Shown here one piece after another: positions 33,539 to 42,380 of a DNA stretch of 54,440 nucleotides. Numbering within the stretch: position 1 is the stretch's first letter; each line of letters opens with the position of its first letter. The notes below the pieces were generated by a model. It did no database searches, was not told where the DNA came from, and saw only the letters and a list, made by a program, of their open reading frames with translations. A program made the position numbers and the translations under genes. This stretch comes from BHER01 sp051652245 (GTDB lineage: Bacteria > Bacillota_I > Bacilli_A > Culicoidibacterales > Culicoidibacteraceae), in NCBI GenBank assembly GCA_051652245.1, contig JBOFTV010000046.1, positions 1 through 54,440 on the forward strand. Reading direction: 5' to 3'.

Positions 33539-36500
33539 ATGATCAAGAAGTTAACGAGAATGTTTAATATTATTATTAGCTTCACTATAATATTTTCGAT
33601 GGTCCCAGCACTGATGGATGCAAACAGCGAAATTAATAGTCAAACGGTGAAAAATCAGGAAGAAACGGGGATTAACGAAGTAGAAAACAGTGAGTTGAGT
33701 TCATTCAATGAGACGTTAGAAAAGACAAGTGGAAATGATGAGTGGAGAAGTATCACGGCAGCTAATTTTGATATAAATATAGGTGAACAGCAAAATTTGA
33801 CGCAAAAAAGTGTGCTCCAAAAAACAGGAGCTAACATCAATGGTGAGACAAAAGGTATCAATATTAATGAAAAGGACCTAGAGAGCTTGAAAAATGCAAC
33901 AGCTCCCGGGCGATATAAAATTTGGCTAGAAAAGCAGGGATTAAAAAAAGAAGTCACTGTTGAAATAGTAGATGCGAAACAAAAGTTGAGCGAGGGTAAG
34001 GATGCAAAAATAAGCATTAGCATCCCTAAATATTCGGCAGCTAAAGGGTTGTTCCAAGAGGATATTTATGACATTGTTGTAAATGTGGATTTTGGTTTAG
34101 AACCAGTCAAAAACAAGAAAGTAGAGATTGTCTTACCGGAGGGGATGCGCTATATTGCAATCCCTGTTATAAGCGATTATAAGGATGTTTTTGTCCCTGC
34201 TAATCCAACTTTGGGTGGCTTTATTCGATCAGTGGAGCGACCTAAGCGTAATACGGTTTATGATAGTGTTAATGGAATGTTGACGTATAATTTTACTGAG
34301 GGCGCAACCAAGGTTGAAATCACAGGAATAAAAGTAACAGTGGATGGTGCACTATATTATGGTCCGAAAGTCTTTAAAGATGGAATTGGGGCAACGGCTC
34401 TAGCAAATGGTATCCAAATTGGAAATGATGTAAAAGAGATAAATGCAGTGGGTGCGATTCGCTACTGGACGAGTACAGGGGAATGGAAAAAAAGTCTGAC
34501 GGTTATTGAGGGGAACCAAAATGATATTTCAACGGGATATGTAGCGCTTTTTAAAGATGGACAAAGAAGAACGAGTTATATAAAGAAGGCTACGATGGTA
34601 TATTCGTATCCCAAAAATGCCAAAGTAAAAAGCGTTTCTGGTACTTCAAACATTCAAATTCAGGATGATGAAGTAAACTTTGTGTTAACGTATTCAATAA
34701 TTAACTTAAAATCAATCCCGGCTATATATGTGAAGTACGGTCTTGGAAACCTTACTCCGGGCGTCTATCAATCGGATGGGAAAGCTGGGACTTATACGAT
34801 AGAAACATATGATGGAACAATAATCGAGAACAAAGGGTTAAACATGGCAACAAAAATTAATGTTTTATCAGCAACTGATCCAAGTCTAAATAACAAGAGT
34901 CGCTTAGTCATGGGGGGAGATAGTTTTGATGACATTGATCCAGAATATTTAACGAAGTTACCGATAATGCGAATATGGAATGACACGACCCTTAATCCCA
35001 AAAAAAAGCAAGTCGTAGAAATTGAGACGGATTCGACGTATGAGGGATATGCAATCAGTATGCCAGAATTTACTGGTACGATCGTTTCTGAAATAGCGTA
35101 TAAAACAAATTTAGGTAAAGTGGGCGTAGCAACCGGCAAAGAAATAGAAACAACAAGGAGAAGTAAGGACGTTAATGCCCGAAGAATTACCCGAACATCA
35201 GTAGGGTTAACAGAAAATGAATATTTTATTTATGGCAAGGCATTGGTGGGGGATATCCCTGAACAGAAATCGAGTGGTAATTTCTATAGTTCAGATACAC
35301 AGGCACTTTTTATCCTTGGTCGACTAAAGGTGGGAGCAAATTCGGCAAAAGTAACACTAAGAAGTTGGTCAGACAATGCTGGGCAAAAAGAAAGTGGAAG
35401 TGAAAATGAACTTTCCAGAATAATCACAAGAAGGACAACAAAAATAGAGAATTACCAACCTAATATGAAAAATATATCGATAGAGGCCGGTAAAAGTGTA
35501 GCAATTTCAGGAGAATTAGGGATTGAGTCCATTTATTCAATTCCAACGATTGCGTTGAAAGATCCGAAAATTTATTTGCGGATACCGCAAGGATTTGATA
35601 TTGACCCTGCGTCAATTAGTGTTACCCAGGATGGTAAAAATGTTGTGTCAGAAATAAAACCGCCCTATCCGATAGCAAATGGTGAACGTGGAATAGCAAT
35701 CCAAGTCAAGGGGAAAACGGGAGTATCATTTGATGAGACGAGTATAAGACATTCAAAGTTTGTCTACAAGTATACACTAAAAGCAGCAGATCGTGCCAGT
35801 GGTAATTATCCTTTTTCAGAGTTAGTTTTTTTTGAGGCACCACGTGAATTTCTGCCGGCAGTAAAGGATATTTATGATGTAAAAGGCAATGGGAAACAAG
35901 ATTTACTGGGGAAGGCTAAAGATGGGCAGTTAACCGTCCAAGAAAGGAAAGTATTGTTAATTGATACGTTTATTCAGCCAGAAGGAGAAAGTAAACGCCC
36001 ACCATACGATTCCCAAAAGCCCGAAACAGCGGTTAGATTCACTCCCGGTACAAGGGCAGATTATACGGTCGATATTCTTAATAATGGTAATAGCATTGGA
36101 ACAAATGTGCAAATTTATCTGCCCATTCCGCGAATAGGGAATAACTTTGGAACCGATTTTCAGCAGGCGCCATTTAAATGGAATATGAAACAGGACATTA
36201 AAAATTATACATTTAAAGTATTAGATGCCAGTGGAAAAGACGTAACAGCATTAAAACGAGCAGATTATACAATTGAGTATAGTAGTGATGCTACAACAAA
36301 AGAGAACTATAAAACAGCTACATATCGCAAAGAACCAAGTGAGAATGATACGATGATAAGGGTTATAAATACCAAGGGAATAGATGTGGGCCAACGTGTA
36401 CTATTATCGAAAGCGTACATTGTGGATGAGACAGTCGAAACAATTACAGAATTCCCTCAGCGACTAGGAACTATCAATGATTTTAGACCTTACTACAGTT

Positions 36501-39500
36501 TTGAAGCAGGGAGTGCAGGGACGCAGCATGGTACAGCTGTGGGAACAACATTAATGATTGGTGAAATAGCAGGAAGTGTATTTAATGACGAAGTCATTGA
36601 TGGAATTTTTAATAATGCGGTCGATAAACCATTAAAAGACAGAGAAGTAACGCTCTATAAGCAAATAAACAACATATATCAAAAGCAAACAGCCACAAAA
36701 TCACAAGCAGATGGGACGTATAAATTTAGCGGACTGACTAATGGACTCTACCGAGTCGATTTTAATACTGCAAAAATTGATAAAAAAGAAGAATTCACTT
36801 TTAAGGAAAAAGGGAGCAATCATCAGTTGGATTCTGATGTCGATTTTTTAGGTGGGAAAAAAGGTTTGGTTAGCGAGATAGACCCAACCACAGCAACGGC
36901 CAAAGAAGTAACAGCTGGTCTTATCAGCTATGATCCAGCCAATGAATTTACGAACATAGCATCAACTAAGGAAGTGACGCTCCTTGCATCGAATGCGCAA
37001 AAAACGAACAGCATCGAGGTAAGTACAGCAATTTCACCCAAAAAGTTTGAACAAATTCAAGCAATGAATAATCCGCTAACATGGAAAACAGCAGATGACA
37101 ATATTGCGAAAGTAGAAGCTGCAAACATGATAGGGACAATTGTTGCTGGACAAACAAAGGGGAAAAATGAGACAACATCGGTAGAAATTATTGCAACAGA
37201 CATGTATGAAAATCAAGCCAAAGAAACAATAACCGTAAACATTCTATCCAATGATATTCCGGTGGCAACGACCATCACAACAACCATAGAAGCAGGGACT
37301 GTGATAACAACTAACCTTTTAGCAAGCTTAGTTACGATTAATGATACAGAGGATGGAAAATTAGAGCCTAAAATAGACAGTAAAATTCCTGTGGATAGTC
37401 AAAATCGGGCAATGACAGTGGGCCAATATTTAGTTGAATACACTGGGACGGATAGAGATGAAAATAGCATCAAGCATGTAGTGACTATAGATGTGGTTGA
37501 TACAATAAGTCCAATTCTGGAGACGAGAAATAAGACGATAATAATGCCCCCAGAAAAAACAACAATCCCTCAAAACTGGAATCAAGTATTTGGTGTAAGT
37601 GCTAGCGATAATATTGATGGGGATTTAACAGCAAAAATTAATTATGAAAATGATGCGAACCTTACTTCAATGAATAAACCGGGCTTATATAAGGTAACAG
37701 CCAAGGTAGCAGACAAGGAGAATAATGAAGTGTCAAGGGAGCTACAATTATTAATTACAGACAAAAACCTTAGTAATAATGAAATAATTGATGCAAATAA
37801 CTTTGCCATCAAGTTATCAGAGGTAAGTAATGCCAATTATCTTACACGTGCAAGTGCCAAAGCCTATAGCATAGGGGAAAATGAGATAATTGAGGAAATA
37901 GCAAAAGTGCAGATAGATACACAAATTAAGCCAACAAGCGTGGGTGTCTATAAGATGACATTTTCAACAGAAAACAAAACAATGGTTAGCGTGGATATGG
38001 TCGTTATTCCGGATGATTTAAACTCTGATGTAAATGAAATAATTACGGCAAATAGCTTTAGTTTGAAACTTTCAGAAGTTAAAACAGCAAATTATAAGGT
38101 GCTTGCAAAAGTGCAGGGACATGATATAACGGATCCTAATCAGGTTGAGAAAATGGATGTTAGTGTTGTCGATGATATTAGACCAACAGCAGTGGGTGTC
38201 TATCCGTTAATTTTCACAACAGCAACGAGGACAACCAAAAGTGTGGATATGTTGATTTTGCCAGAGGATAACTTGGATACAACAATAGAAATAGTTAACG
38301 CAAATAATTTTAGTTTAAGGCTAAATGAAGTGGTGGGAGCAGACTACCAACAGCTTGCAACAGCAATTGCTCATGACATAACAGACGGTTTAAATATTAA
38401 AAGAGTTCCGCTTAAGATTATGGGGGAAGTAAACCCGACCAAAGAAGGCCTATATCCAATAACATTTGGGACGGAAAGAGGAACAACAAAAGTAATCCAA
38501 ATGCTTGTGCTAGCCGATGACACAGCCCCAACAGCAACGGACATAATCACAGCAAATAATTTTAGCTTAAGGCTAAATGAAGTGGTGGGAGCAGACTATT
38601 TAAGTTTATCGCAAGCTAAGGGTCATAATATAACGAATCCGCTAAATATTACACCATTAGAAGTAAAAGTAAAAACAGCCTTGTATCCGGATAAAACCGG
38701 ATCATATGAAATTGTTTTTTCTTTGGCAAGCGGAACGCAAAAAGCAGTTACGATGTTGGTTATACCAAATGACTTGCCAACTACAGTAAAAGAAGTAGTT
38801 AATGCAAATAGCTTTAGTATTGGGCTTAAAGAAGTGAATGAAGCAAACTACATTAAACTTGCCAGTGCCACAGGATTTGACATCGAAAATCCCTCAGAGA
38901 TAAAATCGGTGCCCCTCAAAGTCGAAAATGATATCCGTCCGACAAATATTGGAAACTACCCTATTACTTTTATGACAAATAAGGGGACAAGCAAAACGGT
39001 AGATATGCTAATAATTCCGGATACACTCCCAGCAGAAACAGCGGAAATAATCACAGCGAAAGCATTTAAAATAAACCTAAGAGAAGTGGATGCAGCAGAT
39101 TATATTTCTTTGGCAGGTGCCGTAGGTCATAACATTTCTAATCCGAGTAATATTGTTAGAGTGGATATCGCCATCGAAAACGATATTCGTCCGGAAAAAA
39201 CAGGGGTCTATCAAATAATTTTCATCACCGAAAATGGCACTAAAAAAGCAGTAGACATGGTCGTAGCAGATGACAATAATATCCCAGCAGATAGTGAAAT
39301 TTTACTCGCAAATAGTTTTAGTGTTAGGCTTAATGAAGTAGAAGGTGCCAATTATGTAGACAGAGCAAGGGCAAGAGCCTATAAGCAACAGACAATGGAG
39401 CCAGTAAAAGTAAGCATAGAAGACGATATTCGTCCTATCGAAGAAGGGAATTATCAGCTGGTATTTAGGACGGTAAATGGAATGAGAAAGGCAATAACAA

Positions 39501-41236
39501 TGGTTGTTTTACCAAATGATTTTAACGCTGAATTACAAGAAGTTATTCAAGCAGAGGACTTTAAAATTAATATTGCTGCTGTAGCAACAGCTGATTATCT
39601 AAAATTAGCCAAAGCAAGAGCATTCGATATCACAAATGAAGCGGATATCAAAGAAATAGCAGTTAGTGTTGAAACAACAACACGCCCGCTCACACCAGGA
39701 GTTCATAGAATCATCCTAACAACAGAAAAAGGGACGAAAAAAGAAATCAAGATGGTTGTGGTTGATACAGAACAAGACACAGGCGGAATTAAGGCAAATG
39801 ACTTTATGCTCCAATTAAAAGATGTGAAAACAGCCAATTATGTAGAACTAGCGAATGCCTACGCCTATTATATTGACGAACTTGGGGCAATCAAAATCCC
39901 GCAAGTAGAAGTAGTCACAGCTACCCGTCCTCAAAATACAGGTGAATACAAAATAATCTTTAGAACAGCAATGAATGATCAAATAGAAGTGACAATGACG
40001 ATTATTGACGATTTCTTAGAAGGGGAAACGGAAGTAATAGTAGGGAAACCATTTCTATTAAAAGCAACAGAAGTAGCAGGTGCAGACTATGCTAAGTGGG
40101 CTAACATCAAAGCATATAGAAAAACAGAACAAGGAACCATAGAGCAGGTTGAAGTTCACATCAAAAAAGACATTCGCCCAACAACAACGGGAATCTATGC
40201 GCTTAACTTCTATACAGCCAATGGCATAGAGAAAACAATAGATATGATAGTTCAGGAAGCCAAAGATGAAGCAAAAACCGAAGTTATGCAAGCAAATGAT
40301 TTCATCATAGAATTGGCTAAAGTAACAAATAGCAATTTTATTAGTAAAGCGAATGCCCGTGCGTATGATGTAAGTGATAGCAAAAATGTTAAACGAATTA
40401 CGGTTACAGGAGAAGATACTTTATCATTAGCAGCTAGCATGTTAGAAAGAGGTCAAGGGGTTTATCAAATAACGTTTAGCACAGATAGCGGCGTAAAAAC
40501 GACAGTTAAATCAATTGTTTCAGTGAATGCACCCGTAGAAAATCAAGTAGCAGTAGCGAATGATTTTGATATCAATATAAATGACCTTGAGACAATGGAT
40601 TTTGTTAAACTAGCAGGAGCAGTGGGGTATCAAAGTGATGAAGAAGAGCAGATAAAAGAAATTCCGGTAAAGTTATTAGGACTAAAACCAACAACTAGTG
40701 GAAGCCATACGATAACATTTGCAACAGCAAAAAATGCGCAAACGGAGATTAAAGTAAATGTGATAAGCACATTTGTTAACTATATAGAATTAACGGGAAA
40801 GAGTATTGAACTTGATTCGGCAAGTGTAATTGCTGCAATCCAACAAGGACAAGTGCAACAATTTCTTATCAAAGAAGCAGGAATTGTTGCCAAATATCAC
40901 ACGGAAAAAGAAAGTATCGATCTCCCAATTTTAATAGATGAGCGGCAACTAGACAACATTGGAACAGCAGGCACGCATGATATCGAAATTATTGCGCGAG
41001 TTGAAATTGATGCTGAAGTGGCAAGCTTGAATGCCACTTCTAGAGCAAAGCAGACGTTGGAACAAAAAATAACAATACAATTAAAAAGTGTAGAACGTCC
41101 AACGACACCACCAACATTGGTTAAAACAGGCGATAGCAGCGAAAAAGCAATGTTGCTAAGCCTCATTTTACTATTCCTATCAGCAATTCTGCTAATAGTA
41201 TCACGCCCTAAAAGCGAGAGCAAAAGGGGTTACTAA
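33539..41236 (+). CDS. Giant repetitive cell-surface protein with LVKTG sorting signal
   Basis: A 2565-residue exported adhesin-like protein. N-terminal signal peptide (hydrophobic core about residues 10-28); an adhesin-like N-terminal region to about residue 1010; an SdrD B-type domain (GSVFNDEVIDGIFNNAVDKP, about 1017-1090); an Ig-like region with DTISPI and FGVSASDNIDGDLTA (DUF5011-like, about 1320-1410); then twelve tandem repeats of about 80-90 residues with the frame ANxFxxxLxEVxxAxY, DIRPTxxGxYxxxF and a hydrophobic exit strand. The end has the sortase pattern: LVKTGD, TM, basic tail; the usual Pro is Val. Own promoter at 33443. Ligand unknown. Confidence 0.88.
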   Translation: MIKKLTRMFNIIISFTIIFSMVPALMDANSEINSQTVKNQEETGINEVENSELSSFNETLEKTSGNDEWRSITAANFDINIGEQQNLTQKSVLQKTGANINGETKGININEKDLESLKNATAPGRYKIWLEKQGLKKEVTVEIVDAKQKLSEGKDAKISISIPKYSAAKGLFQEDIYDIVVNVDFGLEPVKNKKVEIVLPEGMRYIAIPVISDYKDVFVPANPTLGGFIRSVERPKRNTVYDSVNGMLTYNFTEGATKVEITGIKVTVDGALYYGPKVFKDGIGATALANGIQIGNDVKEINAVGAIRYWTSTGEWKKSLTVIEGNQNDISTGYVALFKDGQRRTSYIKKATMVYSYPKNAKVKSVSGTSNIQIQDDEVNFVLTYSIINLKSIPAIYVKYGLGNLTPGVYQSDGKAGTYTIETYDGTIIENKGLNMATKINVLSATDPSLNNKSRLVMGGDSFDDIDPEYLTKLPIMRIWNDTTLNPKKKQVVEIETDSTYEGYAISMPEFTGTIVSEIAYKTNLGKVGVATGKEIETTRRSKDVNARRITRTSVGLTENEYFIYGKALVGDIPEQKSSGNFYSSDTQALFILGRLKVGANSAKVTLRSWSDNAGQKESGSENELSRIITRRTTKIENYQPNMKNISIEAGKSVAISGELGIESIYSIPTIALKDPKIYLRIPQGFDIDPASISVTQDGKNVVSEIKPPYPIANGERGIAIQVKGKTGVSFDETSIRHSKFVYKYTLKAADRASGNYPFSELVFFEAPREFLPAVKDIYDVKGNGKQDLLGKAKDGQLTVQERKVLLIDTFIQPEGESKRPPYDSQKPETAVRFTPGTRADYTVDILNNGNSIGTNVQIYLPIPRIGNNFGTDFQQAPFKWNMKQDIKNYTFKVLDASGKDVTALKRADYTIEYSSDATTKENYKTATYRKEPSENDTMIRVINTKGIDVGQRVLLSKAYIVDETVETITEFPQRLGTINDFRPYYSFEAGSAGTQHGTAVGTTLMIGEIAGSVFNDEVIDGIFNNAVDKPLKDREVTLYKQINNIYQKQTATKSQADGTYKFSGLTNGLYRVDFNTAKIDKKEEFTFKEKGSNHQLDSDVDFLGGKKGLVSEIDPTTATAKEVTAGLISYDPANEFTNIASTKEVTLLASNAQKTNSIEVSTAISPKKFEQIQAMNNPLTWKTADDNIAKVEAANMIGTIVAGQTKGKNETTSVEIIATDMYENQAKETITVNILSNDIPVATTITTTIEAGTVITTNLLASLVTINDTEDGKLEPKIDSKIPVDSQNRAMTVGQYLVEYTGTDRDENSIKHVVTIDVVDTISPILETRNKTIIMPPEKTTIPQNWNQVFGVSASDNIDGDLTAKINYENDANLTSMNKPGLYKVTAKVADKENNEVSRELQLLITDKNLSNNEIIDANNFAIKLSEVSNANYLTRASAKAYSIGENEIIEEIAKVQIDTQIKPTSVGVYKMTFSTENKTMVSVDMVVIPDDLNSDVNEIITANSFSLKLSEVKTANYKVLAKVQGHDITDPNQVEKMDVSVVDDIRPTAVGVYPLIFTTATRTTKSVDMLILPEDNLDTTIEIVNANNFSLRLNEVVGADYQQLATAIAHDITDGLNIKRVPLKIMGEVNPTKEGLYPITFGTERGTTKVIQMLVLADDTAPTATDIITANNFSLRLNEVVGADYLSLSQAKGHNITNPLNITPLEVKVKTALYPDKTGSYEIVFSLASGTQKAVTMLVIPNDLPTTVKEVVNANSFSIGLKEVNEANYIKLASATGFDIENPSEIKSVPLKVENDIRPTNIGNYPITFMTNKGTSKTVDMLIIPDTLPAETAEIITAKAFKINLREVDAADYISLAGAVGHNISNPSNIVRVDIAIENDIRPEKTGVYQIIFITENGTKKAVDMVVADDNNIPADSEILLANSFSVRLNEVEGANYVDRARARAYKQQTMEPVKVSIEDDIRPIEEGNYQLVFRTVNGMRKAITMVVLPNDFNAELQEVIQAEDFKINIAAVATADYLKLAKARAFDITNEADIKEIAVSVETTTRPLTPGVHRIILTTEKGTKKEIKMVVVDTEQDTGGIKANDFMLQLKDVKTANYVELANAYAYYIDELGAIKIPQVEVVTATRPQNTGEYKIIFRTAMNDQIEVTMTIIDDFLEGETEVIVGKPFLLKATEVAGADYAKWANIKAYRKTEQGTIEQVEVHIKKDIRPTTTGIYALNFYTANGIEKTIDMIVQEAKDEAKTEVMQANDFIIELAKVTNSNFISKANARAYDVSDSKNVKRITVTGEDTLSLAASMLERGQGVYQITFSTDSGVKTTVKSIVSVNAPVENQVAVANDFDININDLETMDFVKLAGAVGYQSDEEEQIKEIPVKLLGLKPTTSGSHTITFATAKNAQTEIKVNVISTFVNYIELTGKSIELDSASVIAAIQQGQVQQFLIKEAGIVAKYHTEKESIDLPILIDERQLDNIGTAGTHDIEIIARVEIDAEVASLNATSRAKQTLEQKITIQLKSVERPTTPPTLVKTGDSSEKAMLLSLILLFLSAILLIVSRPKSESKRGY
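37775..40770 (+). repeat. Twelve tandem ~250-bp coding repeats in the surface protein
   Basis: The encoded units start at NEIIDANNF, NEIITANSF, IEIVNANNF, TDIITANNF, KEVVNANSF, AEIITAKAF, SEILLANSF, QEVIQAEDF, GGIKANDF, TEVIVGKPF, TEVMQANDF and VAVANDF. Most copies have diverged, but 38300-38346 and 38552-38598 (units 3 and 4) agree at 46 of 47 bases, pointing to recent duplication or gene conversion. Confidence 0.85.
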
Positions 41237-41316
41237 ATAATATGGGGGAAGTGTGCGGCAAGCAAATAGTTATCCTTATTAATAATATGTAGTGGTGCAG
41301 TAATCTAGCCTACTTT

Positions 41317-41490
41317 TTAGGGCATTGCGTCGCCAAAATGCAAATGATTATAGCCTCGATGTCGATGGATACGCTCAACAACGCCTAAGTGGTTGAAAAA
41401 CCCAAGGGGCGAGTAGAACTAGTCTTTTAACATCACATCGTTGGCGTAATCTAGTATTGCTGTACGAACACCTAAGGCATTATCATATAC
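41317..41490 (-). pseudogene. Remnant of a peptidase-like gene
   Basis: On the minus strand this segment reads LVYDNALGVRTAILDYANDV, an in-frame TAG, then FYSPLGFFNHLGVVERIH, RHRGYNHLHFGDAMP and a stop. The HLHFGD ending recalls the H-x-H of M23-type metallopeptidases, but the family is uncertain. It has an internal stop, no start and no ribosome site, so it is decayed. The surrounding 41237-41316 and 41491-41580 show no gene. Confidence 0.35.
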
Positions 41491-41597
41491 GAGTTACTAA
41501 AAAGAAAAAAGCGATCGACCCTTAAAATTTAAAATGGTATAATAAAACCACATCAAGATTTAAAGCAAAAATAATTCAAATATGAAAGGGTGTTTTT

Positions 41598-41921
41598 GTG
41601 AAAAATTTATCCAGACTATTATTAGCTTTAACTATGTGCTTGATAGTTGCAAACCCACTTTCTGCTAGTGGAGAAAGTACTGTAATTACTGCAATTAACT
41701 GGGATGGTACAAAAAAAGAAATTGTAGTAACTCAAGAGAATACAACAAAAAATATGTTCTCTAGGGCTCATCACCATGGATTTACTAAATCTTGTAATGA
41801 TTGGCAAGGTTGGCCCTATTCAATTAAAGGAATGTCTAACGGACACGAATATACAGTTTATAGACAATATTTTACAAACAATAATAGTCAAGCATATTAT
41901 TCAGGTTGGCTCTATGCCTAA
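41598..41921 (+). CDS. Small secreted protein of unknown function
   Basis: A 107-residue protein starting at GTG, with GAAAGGG 7 nt upstream. Residues 1-24 form a clean signal peptide (hydrophobic LLLALTMCLIVA, then NPLSASG), giving a mature protein of about 83 residues. The mature part has a HHHGF cluster, a single Cys, and many Trp and Tyr (NDWQGWPYS, YTVYRQYF, YYSGWLYA). The shape recalls small secreted bacteriocins of the lactococcin 972 type, which have a similar signal, length and aromatic-rich C-terminus, but I cannot confirm it. No ABC or DUF1430 partner follows in the window. Confidence 0.7.
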   Translation: MKNLSRLLLALTMCLIVANPLSASGESTVITAINWDGTKKEIVVTQENTTKNMFSRAHHHGFTKSCNDWQGWPYSIKGMSNGHEYTVYRQYFTNNNSQAYYSGWLYA

Positions 41922-41929
41922 ATCCTAAA

Positions 41930-41958
41930 TAAAAAAAGAAGAATATTTTTATTCTTCT
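41930..41958. terminator. Terminator-like hairpin after the small secreted protein
   Basis: AGAAGAATA (41937-41945) and TATTCTTCT (41950-41958) form a perfect stem. The T-run lies on the minus-strand side (A-run 41931-41937), so its orientation is better for the minus strand. Confidence 0.5.
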
Positions 41959-42086
41959 CCGACTGTCGACCAAACAATAATCAGCACAATAAATTACCAA
42001 AATAATTGCGTTGAACAACGGATTCATGATATTATAGAGTAACCCAATTATCCCCCAAAACAGCGCTATTAAAAGGAAGTGATTAG

Positions 42087-42251
42087 ATGAATCGTCGAGT
42101 ATACCCCCTTTTTTTAGTGGTTAATATAATTGTAACGCTCCTTTTCAATGGAATGGAGACAATGAGTATAATTAGAATTGTTTTAACAACGGTTCTCTTT
42201 ATCATTTTCAATGAAATTTTAAGATTGTTTAGCGAGCGTCCAAAGAAGTGA
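42087..42251 (+). CDS. Small membrane protein (54 aa), hypothetical
   Basis: ATG 42087 follows AAGGAAGTGA and encodes 54 residues ending at TGA 42249-42251. It starts MNRRVYPLFLVVNIIVTLLF and has two hydrophobic segments (residues 6-20 and 27-45), with a basic C-terminal tail (SERPKK). A terminator follows directly at 42261-42284, which supports a real transcription unit. I recognise no family. It sits alone between the small secreted protein and guaB. Confidence 0.6.
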   Translation: MNRRVYPLFLVVNIIVTLLFNGMETMSIIRIVLTTVLFIIFNEILRLFSERPKK

Positions 42252-42260
42252 TGATAAATT

Positions 42261-42284
42261 AGGGGTACCCTCCCCTTTTTTTTT
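42261..42284 (+). terminator. Terminator after the 54-residue membrane protein gene
   Basis: AGGGG (42261-42265) pairs with CCCCT (42272-42276), followed by eight more T. Confidence 0.65.
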
Positions 42285-42380
42285 ATAATATAAGTTAGGC
42301 TGTTGTTGTGATTTAAGGGGAAGTGGCGTATAATGTTGCTAAATATTAAAAAAAATTCACAAATGAAAGGATTGAATAGC

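Noticed and set aside
41598..41921. Firm lactococcin 972 family call
   Set aside because: The similarity is only in overall shape and aromatic content, and no partner transporter follows, so it is given as a possibility only.
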